Below are positions 28,864 to 51,904 of a DNA stretch of 64,000 nt, in pieces. The stretch lies in assembly GCA_963693365.1 (NCBI GenBank), contig CAVNZM010000006.1, positions 248,001-312,000 on the forward strand, written 5' to 3'. Origin of the DNA: Amoebidium appalachense (taxonomy: Eukaryota > Ichthyosporea). The notes under the pieces were generated by a model. It did no database searches. It saw nothing but the letters and a program-made list of their open reading frames with translations, and had not been told where the DNA came from. How positions within the stretch are numbered: the stretch's first letter is position 1; each line of letters begins with the position of its first letter. Made by a program: the position numbers and the translations under genes.

Positions 28864-31221
28864 TTGTGTATTTGGTTGGGAGAAGGGGGAGGAGCGGAGG
28901 GAAGGGGGCCTACGGGACCGGAGTTTTCTTGACCATCAGGGGCAGCATTCTTTTGTTCATTCGCGCATGGATGTAGGCCTCGTGTGTTTGCTCCCACCTG
29001 GCGTGGAGGAAGGTGTGTGAGAGAGAGAAGGGTATGTGTTTGCACTCTCGGAGACACACAGCCACGCTTAAGTGTGGCTATGTATAAGAAGGTATGTGAG
29101 CTCGTATCGACTACTGCATGGAATCACGGCCATATGTAAGGGGCTAGAGGGGAAAGCGCCACGGGGGAAGGGGGGGGGGGGGGGGGGAGGGGGGGGGAGG
29201 GGGGGGGGAGGGGGGAGGGGAGGGGGGGGAGGGGGGTCAAAGTCTTGACCGATGTGACGAACAGAGGGAGGCAGCCTGTCAAACACACCACATTATAAAG
29301 AGTCAAAGAAGGGTAGGAAATGACCATATTGGTCCAAATAATGGCATGACCCTAACGGTCCAAATAAAGGCATGACCATATAAGGGCACCCACCACTCGA
29401 CCATGTACTTGTACTTTGTGTCGTGGTCCAGGCTCAGGTCTCTCTCCAGCGGCAAGTACTTTTGCAGCAACCCCGTCACCACAGACGCAAACTCTGCACC
29501 AGCCATCTAAAGTCACTAAAACGAACACACCTCCCCCCCCCCCCCCCCCCCCCTCCCCCCCCCCCCCACTCATCCTTCCGCCTCTCCCCTGCAACACACA
29601 CCAGCCACACAACCGCCCGTCTCTTCCCCACCACTTTTCTCCTCGCCTCCAGCCTCCTCCCCCCCGCCGCCAAAAAGACCATCACCAACACAACCATCAC
29701 TATCACCATTGGGGTTGGAGGGGGAGGGGGAGGGGGGAGGTGGCGGGGGGAGTATGTGTGCAACAACACCCCTCCCCCTCCTCCCCCTCCCTCCCCCCCC
29801 CACCCTCCGCCCCTCCCCACAACACAAACACCAACCACACAACCCCCTCACTCCCCCCCCCCCCCCCCCCCCCCCGGGGGCTGCCCCCCCTTTCTCCCCC
29901 CGCCTTCGCCTTTGCTCTCCCCTCCCCTCTCTCCGCCCCCTTCCCCCCCCCCCCCTCCCCCCCCCCCCCTCCCCCCCCCCCCCCCCCCCAAACACACACA
30001 CACACACACACACAACCACCACCACCACCGTCCAGCACCACAACAACCACCAACATCACCATTGGCATTTAGCGGGGGGAGGGGGAGGGGGGGGGGGGGG
30101 GGGGGGGTGTATGTGCCTGGGGTGGCTGCCTGTTCCCAGTGCGAGCACTCGTGTGTGTGCGTGTTTGTCCAGAGGCTTGTGGCGTCTGTGCGTGTGCATA
30201 CATGAGTGTGTGTGTGTGCCCCCACCTGGGTCGTTCAACATTATGCCCTCAGCCACCCCGTGTGACGGCGGTACTTCTCTATCGTTGACCTGCCCACCCA
30301 CCCGTCAGTGCACTCTCTTCTTCCACAAGTCTGTACCAGCACTTGCGCTGTCTTTGCGCACCCACGAGCAATTAATGGGCTCACGGTGGAGCGTGATTAC
30401 ACGGGGAGGGGAAAAAGCGTACACAAAATTTCAAATATGACGCGGTGGGGATACAGGAATAGAAACAGGCGTGAAGGATTGGGGGAGGGGACAAGACCTT
30501 TGAACGCCAATTGAGGTACACACAGTATATTGTAGTTGTTGGCCTTCCCCCTCCCCAATGCACCCCACTTCCCCCGCCCCACACGAATGAACGTTCTAAT
30601 CGTTGTGTGCCCCCCCATCTTTCCCCCCCCCCCCCCCCCCCCCCAACCACCCACCCACTCACCCACCCGCTCCTCCCCCCGCCTCCCCCCCCCCCCCCCC
30701 CCCCTCCCCCCCTTGCCCGCTGCCCCCCCTCCCCCCACCACTCCTCCTCCTCCTACCACCACCACTACCATCACCTCCACCCCCACCACCACCCCCACCA
30801 CCACCACCACCACCACCTTCACCACCACCACCCCGCCCAACCTCGGTTAGACCTAGGAGATTGAGGGGGGGAGGAGAGGAGGAGATACCGAGCATTCGCA
30901 CTCTTAGGCTGCGCGCCAGGAGCCAACGATAGCCTGTGCATGTGACTTGGCGCCGAAACCTATTGATCACGAAAGCAAGGTTCGAGAGAGGGCGCGTAGG
31001 TCGTGAAACGGGCGGGGGACTGGGGGGAGGGGGGGGGGAGGGGGAGTAGTTAGGGAGGGATAGGTTACCTTGTACGGGGCAAGGGTGCGGTCGAAGTCTG
31101 CAATGACCTGCAGGTTGGCATAGCCGCCCTGCCGCAGCTTGCGCAACTTGGCCTGCACTGCCGCTGGGTCCGCAGCCACCACACTGGAGCCCCATTGCCC
31201 TGCGTCCCACGGTGTGTCCAT
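25738..31221 (-). CDS. NT5C3A: Cytosolic pyrimidine 5'-nucleotidase III-like (paralogue B)
   Basis: Second pyrimidine 5'-nucleotidase, inverted relative to paralogue A. Eight exons join in phase: 31221-31069, 30289-30226, 29493-29394, 28997-28914, 27954-27872, 27293-27198, 26734-26606, 25922-25738, giving 297 residues. Motif I is IADFDRTL (Asp42, Asp44), motif II VFSAGLG, then SNFMKFDDD, LNKNEAA and motif IV ILLGDSLS. The last residue of this motif differs from the GD seen in paralogue A. Exons 2-5 and 7 have exactly the same lengths and phases as in A. Exon 6 is six bases longer. The last two exons of A are fused here, so one intron was lost in B or gained in A. Exon 4 uses the same GTAGG donor type as A. 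The exon 6 donor is followed by in-frame 39-bp duplications. The intron between exons 4 and 5 carries three copies of the dispersed repeat. Confidence 0.92.
25979..26063. repeat. Poly(C) and (CCA)n tract
   Basis: A C run of about 30 bases is followed by about 15 CCA/CAC triplets, in the intron before the last exon of NT5C3-B. Confidence 0.9.
27073..27199 (-). repeat. 39-bp tandem duplication of the NT5C3-B exon 6 donor
   Basis: The sequence that follows the exon 6 boundary is repeated exactly every 39 bases; boundaries fall near 27198, 27159, 27120 and 27081. Each unit ends in GACG and starts with GTATTTGGAC on the minus strand, so each unit carries a copy of the 5' splice site. 39 is a multiple of three and the unit has no stop in the host frame. 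Confidence 0.85.
27983..28045 (+). repeat. Dispersed repeat family, diverged fragment (copy H)
   Basis: After a poly(G) run, GTGTTACAGAGGACGAAATA matches the 5' part of the family (GCGGAACACAGTACGAAGTA in intact copies) with many substitutions. It sits in the NT5C3-B intron between exons 4 and 5, antisense to the gene. Confidence 0.5.
28111..28359 (+). repeat. Dispersed repeat family, long copy D
   Basis: About 250 bp, nearly identical along its length to the copy at 35562-35809. It starts after poly(G) with TTGAATGCGGAACACTGTAC and contains GCATGGTGCAGGACACATGC, CAGAGCCCATCCTCAGGGAG and GAGTTTCGACCCCTTAGCCC. It ends in CATCAACTGAACTTGGGTGG. It lies in an NT5C3-B intron, antisense. Confidence 0.85.
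28561..28630 (+). repeat. Dispersed repeat family, truncated copy E
   Basis: The first 60 or so bases of the long form are repeated (GGGTTTGAATGCGGAACACG to GCAGGACACATG), then cut off by a poly(G) run. Same intron and orientation as copy D. Confidence 0.8.
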
Positions 31222-32063
31222 TTTTTTTCTTCACTAATGGCCTTTACTGTGAGTAGGGCAAAGCAAACAAGGTAAATTGCCCTTAAACACTTTGACCGTC
31301 ACCGTCAGTCACCGTCGTAAAAGGTTGCACCCGGGCGGCCGGGCCCGGGTGCGATCGAGTTCTCTGTAGAGCAAGATTCTTGTGGGAGTCTGACAGAAAT
31401 GATTTCCATTGACAATGATCGACTATAAAACAGTAAGTATTTAGTAGTTTAATAAAAGTTGGTTAGGATTCTCTTTAGTCCACTTTTCTTGGTAATATAT
31501 GGTTTTCTAATTTATTTATATCTTATTTTATCGTTTTTTTACTGTATTTATCAAGTCCGAACACCTTTTACCCCGTGAAACGGTTTAAAACTAGCCCAGT
31601 AGATGAAAAAGATGGATATTTTTTAAAAGGATTTCGGGATAGTCAATCTGGAGTATTGGGTGACATGGTGCTTATCTAGCCAATCACACGACGTTTTTAG
31701 TAATGCTGTTTCATTGGCTCAAGTTCGCGCTCTTTTCCCTCAGTTCCGCAAAGAGTCAGCATCATGCACACTATCATGCACACAGTCTCTTTCAAGTTGG
31801 CTGGGGTAATATTCTATTTCATAAAACTTGAACACACTGATTATTACACAGGCTTGGCCCTTTTGACTAATTAGGTATTGCCCGTTTTAGGCTTGGGGGG
31901 CTCTTTTTTTCGTCCCGGCCTGCAAGTCCTCAGGGCAGAATCTTTTCAGTTGAAGCCTTAACACCATTTATGAGTAGCTATTTGTGAGATCATCAATGAT
32001 TCGAAAGATCACAACCATCAACCCCAAGTAAATCCCCCGCTGACCCCTACCTCTGCATTCAAC
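31222..32063. promoter_or_regulatory. AT-rich divergent spacer with CCAAT motifs
   Basis: Complex, AT-rich sequence without microsatellites between NT5C3-B (minus) and the methyltransferase remnant (plus). It has CCAAT/ATTGG motifs near 31680 and 31711, plus T-rich runs. It resembles the other divergent spacers. No open frame of note was found. Confidence 0.35.
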
Positions 32064-32851
32064 ATGACCGTCCCAGCCACCGCCACCGGCCTGCTGCCCG
32101 TGCAGCAGGGCTATGACTTGTGGGCGCAGCACTATGATGGGGACTGTAACCCGCTGTGTGCTGCCGAGCAGGCTGTGTTCTGGCGCTAGGCTGGCCCGGC
32201 CCTTGAAAAGGCCTTTGCACGCGCACAGAGGGAGGGCAGGCACGTGCGTGTGCTGGAGCTGGGTTGCGGCACGGGCAGTGCGCTTGCCGTGGGTTAGTTA
32301 CTACATACACGGGGTGGCCACCTTATATAGTGGTGGACTTTAGCGAGGGCATGCTGCAGGTGGCAAGGGAAAAGACAGTTAGGGCAGGGCTGCAGGACAC
32401 AGTGTCGTTTGTGCGCCACGACCTGACCGTGCCCCCCGCCATGCTCATGGAGCTGGCAACAAACCCCGCCCAGCCACCAGTATTTGACGTCATCTACAGC
32501 ACACGGATGCTCGAGCACCTTCCAGACCTTCTTCCTCTTTTCCGCCAGGCCAGAGAGCTACTTGTGGAAGGTGGGCAGCTTATTGTAACTACGGTGCACC
32601 CGAACCAGTACATACGCAAGGCTATGCGTGCACGGTTTATTGACCCGGACACGGGGGTAAGGCGTGAGCTAGAGGGCTATGGCTACGAGATAGAGGAAGT
32701 GGCGGGGGCACTGCGGCAGGCCGGGTTGACGTTTGTGTCGGTGCCTTATGACGAGGGCGTGCTGACGGCAGAGCTCAACGCACAGACTAACGGTAGGGGG
32801 GACAAGTATCTCGGCCAGAAGATGGCCGTGGCCTTTGCCTGTGTGGCCTGA
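32064..32851 (+). pseudogene. Broken class I SAM-dependent methyltransferase
   Basis: The N-terminal part starts at 32064 and carries a GYDLWAQHYDGDCNPL block and SAM motif I (VLELGCGTGS). Its frame is interrupted by TAG at 32187-32189 and again by TAG just after motif I (about 32295). The second half continues in another frame (open 32264-32851) with the acidic-loop motif VVDFSEGML, then VFDVIYSTRMLEHL, a GGQLIVTTVHPNQY strand and a normal end. Spacing from motif I to the acidic Asp is right only if the two frames are joined by a one-base shift. Removing the intervening 38 bases as an intron would leave the helix between them too short. This reads as an intronless gene in decay, perhaps a retrocopy or an acquired bacterial-type gene. 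Sequencing error at several sites is the alternative. Substrate unknown. Confidence 0.65.
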
Positions 32852-35390
32852 GGCCGTCACACTTGCTGTGCACACGGACTGACTTGACTTGTGCTGCGGA
32901 AACACGTACAGGCCGGCAGTGGGAGCAACGTGCATGGTCAGAGCACAGCACCACCACCACACCACCTTTATTGATTGGCGGTCCACTTACATACATGTCT
33001 TAAATGCCCAAAACTGCACCAGGACTCAGATTTAGCGTGAGACTTTACTGTGCCCGGTTTGGCCCCTTTCAACCTGCTGCACCCTTCATGGATGGTTCGC
33101 CTCTGCCTTCTTTCATAGCTAGCTGTGTTCTGGGTTGAGACACAACAGGCATGATTTCGTCAGTTTGCACTCTTGAGGTGCTTCCGGATTTCCATGTTTC
33201 TTCCCGGACATCTGCCCCCGGGGACTGTCCTGATAGTTAAGCGTGCACATTCTGCCGTTTTTTTTTTTTTGTTTTTTTTTTTGTTGTTGTCTGACTAGTA
33301 GTGGCAATCCCATCCACACACTTTCTGGCATATCATCCGATAATTGCCTCTTCTGCCCCCGATCCATCAGAAAGTGCTTGAGAGGTAAACGTGAAGGGCA
33401 TGCATGAGATGCATTTTTCAAAGTTTAGTAAATTAGTCCAAAACCAATCTTGCAGAGTAATTAGAATCAGTATATTCCTACCTTAGCCTACTGGAAATAT
33501 ACATGTAATAATGTTTCCCTGCCCGGACACTTAGTGCACGGTGTGGAGCCGTTAAAGGAAGGTGAACTTTCAAAATCCTGCTTGATGTGCTTTTGGCGGC
33601 CTTGAGGGCCCTTTTCGTGAACTAACAGTGACTATGTTGTGAATGTACGTGCGACACCTGTGTGCGCTCGTGTGTGCGTGTGTGTGTGCACGCGCGCGTC
33701 CGTGCGTGCGTGCATGACACTGTGTATGAGTGCGTGTGTACGCGTGCGTGCGTGCATTTATTGCGTGTGTGCATGTGTGCATGTGTGACACTGTGTGTGT
33801 TTGTGTGTGTGTGCCACGTGTGTAGGATGTGGGGGGGGGGGGGGGGAAATGCGGGGGGGAGGGGGGGAGCTCAGCAGTTATCCACCAACACATACATGTA
33901 AAGTATGCATATGGGCTGTTACGAGAAATTACCTAGCTGGCTATATGTAGCTGCAGCGCAAGCATGCGCTGTGTGTGTGCTCCAACTCAGTATTAAACCC
34001 GGCAATATGAATTAGATACAGATACAGATAAATATGGATAGCGGCAATGATCCCCCCCCGGCTTCCCCCCCCCCCCCCCCCCCCCCCCCAACCACCACCA
34101 CCACCACCTTTGCTCCCCATTGTAATGTGTTACCCCTTTCCCAATGGGCAGACACTGTTCACAAAAATTCGCACAACACTTAGAATAACACGTGCACCGT
34201 GACGCCTGCCTGCGCACCGTACATGTACGTACGCACGTACACACACACACACCAAGAGACTACTCTAACGACACGGCCACGCACGCGCACACAATGATAT
34301 TATGGTACACACGCTCGCACACGGTACACATGGTGGTGGTGGGGGGGGGGGAGGGGGGGGAGAAGGGGGGGATTTACTTTAATGGCCATCACAGCCAACG
34401 TGCGCCTGTGTGTGCACGTGGGCCCTTGTCGTGCTCAGTTGGGGCCACTTTTATTTGTGTGTCGTATAAGGGAGTATTGCAATTTCTGGCCAACCACAAA
34501 ACATGGTGGGTATATGCACGTACTAGGACACGTGTGCACTGGTATGTGGCCTGCTTCCCCCTCCCCCCCCTCCTCCCCCCCCCCCCCCCCTCCCCCCTCC
34601 CCCCTTCCCCTTCCCCTCCCCCCGCCCGCCCGCCCGCGCCCGCCCTAATGCCCCGCGCCCGCCCTAAGGCCCCTCCCCCGGATCAAGACGCCGGGAGAGG
34701 AGTGGGGGGTAAGGGGGTTCGATTGAGTAGCTGGAAATACAAAACCATGCCCCTTGTAGGTCCCCTCCCGGATCCATCTCCCTCCTCCCAGGCCCTCCCC
34801 CCCCCCCCCCCCCCCCCCCCCCCCCGTCCGCCAGCCTCGGTTCCCCGGACCTACTGGCTCCCGTACGCGCACGTTTCCAGAACAGCCGGTTCTGGAGGTA
34901 AAAGGGCGGGCGGGGGGGGGGGGGGGGGGGAGGAAGGGGTCAGCCCACAAGGGGGTTAAATGCAGTGGTTTCATCTGCTGCACACCTCACTTTGCATGCA
35001 TGCACATGTAAATCACCTTGCAGTTTTTGATCAGGTTTGAAAGGCCTGATTATGAACACACGTCACGACACCTATTTACACCCACACACACACATACTCG
35101 GGTTACGTGCGGTACATGTCACACACATCTTGTGTGCGTATACGTGCTGTGATGCCCATTCTCATGCAGTGTCCTTGCGCACCAATCACATGGAGTCCAC
35201 AAACATGCTGGAAATTATTTTGGTGTGGAATGCTTCAACACAGTCTTGGGACTAAAAGGCGGCCTGCAGCCCCTGTGTGCACGTGCATGGGGATGCTGTC
35301 TTTTCTTTCTTTTTTTTTTTTTTGTGTGTGTGTGTGTGTGTGTTGTGTGCGTGTGTGTGTGGTGGTGGTAGGGAGGGAAGGGGTGGCGGG

Positions 35391-35548
35391 GTTTGAATGC
35401 GTCAAAAAGTACGAAGTACACAAGAACAAACGGATAACACCATGCAGAATGCAAGCCATAGATAAATAGTATGCATAATAAGCAGAGCCCATCATCAGGG
35501 GGGCCCCACGTCATCCACAGTACCCGAGTTTCGACCTATTCACCTGGG
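35391..35548 (+). repeat. Dispersed repeat family, copy B
   Basis: The short subtype, close to copy A: TTTGAATGCGTCAAAAAGTA, TATGCATAATAAGCAGAGCC, CCACGTCATCCACAGTACCC and GAGTTTCGACCTATTCACCT. It is bounded on the 3' side by poly(G), followed at once by copy C. Confidence 0.85.
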
Positions 35549-35561
35549 GGGGGGGGGGGGG

Positions 35562-35822
35562 GGGTTTGAATGCGGAACACAGTACGAAGTACGCATACAC
35601 GATGAGAAGCATGGTGCAGGACACATGCAAAGGCAAACATTCAAGTATGCAGCATCAGCCATGCGCACAGTATGCGTCATAAGCAGAGCCCATCCTCAGG
35701 GAGGGCCCAAGTCATCAATTGCGTCTGAGTTTCGACCCCTTAGCCCGCGTATATACGACGCTCCAACTCAGACAGCAGCATCAACTGAACTTGGGTGGGT
35801 CAACCCGGGGGGGGGGGGGGTT
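35562..35822 (+). repeat. Dispersed repeat family, long copy C
   Basis: The long subtype, nearly identical to copy D, flanked on both sides by poly(G). It lies tandem to copy B, just past the RPB1 polyadenylation signal. Confidence 0.85.
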
Positions 35823-35977
35823 GATTCATGAAGATCAGGCGAGCCCTCACATAGACAGTACATTTTTACTGTAATCGAATACTCAAAGCAAAATCTACTG
35901 TGGACCAGCACAATAGCACCAACAAACTTGCATGTTGGCCCAGTATACGTCTGCAAACTTACAAACCAGCTACAACA

Positions 35978-35983
35978 TTTATT
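35978..35983 (-). terminator. Polyadenylation signal of RPB1
   Basis: AATAAA on the minus strand, about 77 bases downstream of the RPB1 stop codon. Confidence 0.6.
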
Positions 35984-36024
35984 ATCGTAAAGTTTCATCT
36001 TATGCCCTCACTCACTAACATCTA

Positions 36025-48236
<12,212 letters not shown>

Positions 48237-48771
48237 GTTGGCGGTTTGTCTGCAGCAACCGCCGCACACACACTGCTAGGGGGTACTCTACAAACGTATG
48301 CAAAGCCTAACCGCCTAGTCGGCGGTAACTGTGCCGCGCTTTCAATCTACCGTTGGTTTCCCTATTCCGGTCCTGTTTTCTGGCTAGGACAAGCTGAGCC
48401 GTGCAGTTGTGACGAGAAACGGGAAGGATTGCGCCTTTCGACCTTTCGGCCGGTTTAAAAATCATGTAGGTTATCTTGGCATCAACGATTTAAATATAAC
48501 GGAATCTGCCGATTTCAAAAAGTTTATAGCGTAACAAACGGATATGATTCGTTTACTGCAAGATTAAATTTTGGTATTCGGAATTATTACATCATACAGT
48601 AATCAAGAAGGTGGGCTATGATTGGCTCTATGAAATACTGGCAGGTATATAATCGCTTGTCCTGTCACTCTTCTTGAGGTTGCCCTGTGTGTAAAGGGGT
48701 AGTTTTTGCCCTTTCAGAGCGAACTCTGCAGTTTCCATACCGTAGCGCAGTAGAATAAAATATAACACAAC
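48237..48771. promoter_or_regulatory. Divergent RPB1 / PREY-like promoter
   Basis: A 535-bp microsatellite-free spacer separates the two start codons. On the PREY side an ATTGG at 48621-48625 is followed by TATATAA at 48646-48652, about 120 bases before the ATG. No TATA was seen on the RPB1 side. Shared promoter use is inferred from the head-to-head layout. Confidence 0.55.
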
Positions 48772-49077
48772 ATGGCCTTCTGTGCGCTCGTGTCTACAGG
48801 GACTGTCCTTTTGCGACGAGCACCCTCTGTGGCTGCCCCAGCCACCCGCTTGTTGAGTCACAGCTCAAGTGTAAAACCAGAGGCCAACCCCGTGCCTGCA
48901 GACCTTATGGCCGTGCTTGCGTGCCCGCTGACCAAGAAGCCTCTACGGTGGGACCCCAAGGAACAGGCCTTGGTCAGCGATGATGTCAACGTGGCCTATC
49001 CGGTGGTTAATGGGCTGCCAAACTTGAACCCCCACACTGCTCGTCTGCTGAAGGACACAAAGTCGCAACAAGCATGA
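48772..49077 (+). CDS. PYURF: PREY/PYURF-like mitochondrial protein (Trm112-like fold)
   Basis: Intronless, 101 residues. Residues 1-35 are rich in Arg, Ser and Ala without acidic residues, as in a mitochondrial presequence. Residues 45-95 carry the UPF0434/Trm112-like pattern: LMAVLACPLTKKPLRW, then VAYPVVNGLPNLNP. Human PREY is a mitochondrial chaperone-like factor that supports SAM-dependent methyltransferases needed for complex I and coenzyme Q assembly. Only one Cys of the zinc-type motif is left, as in PREY proteins. ATTAAA at 49135-49140 is a candidate polyadenylation signal. The gene is divergent from RPB1 and probably shares its promoter. Confidence 0.85.
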   Translation: MAFCALVSTGTVLLRRAPSVAAPATRLLSHSSSVKPEANPVPADLMAVLACPLTKKPLRWDPKEQALVSDDVNVAYPVVNGLPNLNPHTARLLKDTKSQQA

Positions 49078-49431
49078 ATCTAGTGTGTTGTGTTTGAATA
49101 GCCCAGGGCTGAGGGTGCGACACATGAAATACAAATTAAAAGCAAGGCAACCCCGATTCTCTTTTCACCCTCCTCAACCTGATGTCCTGCATACCCTTCC
49201 TTGATGCCTCTCCGTAGTTTTTCTACAGCTGGCTTACATTTCAGGTGGTTCACTATTTCAGATGAGTTAAAAAAGGCAGCTGGTCTGCCGTGATGGTATA
49301 TAAAGTCAGTAAGTCAAACGCAAATAATACCGTACAAAGTTACAAGCGCATCCTCCTTGTAATGTCCTGTGTGGGCAGTACTATGGAAGAATGTACTTTG
49401 GGATTGCAAGCCGTTACATACCCCTCTCCCC

Positions 49432-49486
<55 letters not shown>

Positions 49487-49911
49487 TTCCCCCTCCCCAC
49501 CCTTCCCCAGAGGAAGGGAGGGAAGGCGGGGGAGGGGGTGGAGAAGGAGAGGGTTAGTAGCGGGATCCTTTATTCGCAACTTCCAGTATGGCTATGCATC
49601 TACATTGACACCAGCTGACCAGCTCTTGTCACCTTGCCAAGTGTGCTGTACTGTGCCGTACGCGCTCCCTCTGATTCTCTGAAGCATAGATTTCTGTGAT
49701 GTGCCCCATAGCACCAAATTGCATCTGACAACCTGTAGCTTTTTCGGCCGCATTCCTGTTATCGAGTTGAGCCCCCCCTGAGCGATGCACATGGACACGA
49801 TCGAGGCTCACCCGCATCGATACATGTGCACAAAACTTTCATGCCGCCGGACCGTGCTTTTTGCTTCTCAGTTTCTTTTCTTGTTGTAGGGTTTCCCTTT
49901 TAGCCGGCAAG
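49078..49911. promoter_or_regulatory. Spacer upstream of NHP2 with TATA box and poly(C)
   Basis: TATATAAA at 49297-49304 is a good TATA candidate for NHP2, about 610 bases before its ATG. This would imply a 5' UTR intron; a T-rich stretch ending TTGTTGTAG at about 49889 could be its acceptor. A C run of about 50 bases lies at 49433-49486. No coding sequence was recognised. Confidence 0.4.
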
Positions 49912-51870
49912 ATGGCCAAGGATAAGGAGTCTAAGAAGAGTAAGAAGGACGTCGACGCTGGGGATAAGTCGTCTAAGAAGGAAAAGAAGGAAAAGAAGGA
50001 GAAGAAGGAAACGGCGGAGGAGGGCGAACAGGAGTTTGACTATGACACCCTGCTCAAGCGCGTGAGCATTATTTCAAAGCCCATGGCCTCAAAGAAACTT
50101 ACTACAAAACTGCTGAAAGCTACAAAGAAAGGTAATTGAGTTATTGGTTCTGGGGATAGGAACATGCTTTGGGTGTGTTGGCTGTACTTGTCTCTAGCTT
50201 CATACCGAGATTAATGGAACGGAAAAATGCATCATAAGATTTCTCTGCTCTCGTTGGTAGTGAAGCATCTTGTAACAAAGCACTGACTTTTTTTCTGCAG
50301 CCGCAAAAGCGAAGGCTTTGAGGAGAGGAGTGAAGGAGGTTGTTAAGGCTGTCAGGAAGAACGAAAAGGGGTAAGTTTTTGCAGTGAACGTGGGTTGCAG
50401 GAGGACATGTCTTTTTTTTTGGCTTAGACATCTGCTGAATTTTACCCCATTGGTTTTTTACGTAGGACACGGAACCGGCTGTTGGGTTGCAGCTTTCAAG
50501 CCCTTTGCTTCCCCGTTTTTACTTGTGGACAGCTTGTACTACATTTTGCCGTGTGGGCTCAACATGTAGCTGTCTGAGTCGTGCATAGATAAGCTACGGT
50601 GGGGTTGGTTTTACGTGTGAATGCTTGGTGATTTGGGGAGGCGGTATAGAGGAGTGTTTCTTCGTCTGGAATATGTGACCGGCTCTTCTTTTCCACGTTT
50701 ACTTGCAGTGGTAGTGCTCTCTCGTGTTGTGGTAAGGGGCTTGCTTGGTGTGCTTGTGTGTGTGCGTTTTTTTTGTGTGCGTGCGTGCGTACTGTTTGGA
50801 GGGGGGGGGAGGGGGGGGGGGGGGGGTACTAAATCTGCAGGGCCATGTGGTGGGGTCACAAACTGTTTCCTGCCTTGTCTAATAGACACAAGGATAAGCC
50901 CGCTATTATGATTGATGCACATTCACCTGCACTATGTTCAGTGTACCCCCCAAGACTCTGTAACTGTGTTGTATGCAAGCAGGAGCACGGTGGTGGTGAA
51001 GTGTGCGTGTGGGTGTGAGCACCGTGAGCGGTACTGTACAGGTTGGCAGGGCTAGTAAGGGGGAGAGCATGGGGAAAGACTTATGTTATCTTCTGTGTGC
51101 CTATGGTTTTATTGCTGTGTGGGGTTTAGGGGAGTTTTTTTTTTTGCTGCTGTCTATTACGTTGCTGTTGGCCTTTGCCGTAAACCCACAGGCTCTAGTT
51201 CTCTTGCATCGTTGACATCTGCTGCTCTCTTTCTCGTTTTCATTTTAGTTGAATGTAGTTTTGGCATCTAGACGTGTGAAGGTGGTGTGGTCCACTGTGC
51301 CCACACGACCGTTCACCACTCTGCGCGCCACACGATTATGCCCGTATGTGTGTCCGTGTGTTCTTGTGCTTGTGTGAGTGTGCGTGCGTTTGCGTGTGCG
51401 TGCACGTGTTTTGTGTGCAAGGGAACTGAGCCTGTTGCATACCCTGCTGTGGTTGTGCACAAACACTAGGGCTGGTGTGCCTGTGCATGCTCTTGTGTGT
51501 GTATCCCTGAACTGGCATAAAAACATTCGTGCATGTTTGTGTGACTGTGTCTGTGTTATTTCCACATGTCTTAGCAGTGCATGAGTGCTGGCCGTATGAG
51601 GATGAACATTAGTATATAGGCTAGTGAACTCTCTGTGAGCATATACATGCAACCAACCTCAGGGTGGCGCACAGCAAAGCACTTTTTGTGGGCCTTTTCT
51701 TCTTTGGTTATCTGTTCTCCATGCGCTCTAATTGCACACGGCAAAAGCTCATGCATATATGGAGAGACATGACAGTGGCCTTGGTCTGGGTTGGGCTCCC
51801 TGTGGTGGCGGGTGATGAGTTTTTCTTTTATTTTCTATCTCTCTCTCTCTCTCTCTCTTTTTTTTTCTGT

Positions 51871-51904
<34 letters not shown>

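Noticed and set aside
32187-32189. TAG read as a sense codon
   Set aside because: At least five other genes in the window end in TAG at the expected protein end.
33119-33421. Lys/Cys-rich 100-codon frame as a transposase remnant
   Set aside because: Cys spacing is only loosely like a transposase zinc knuckle and no catalytic region or terminal repeats were found.
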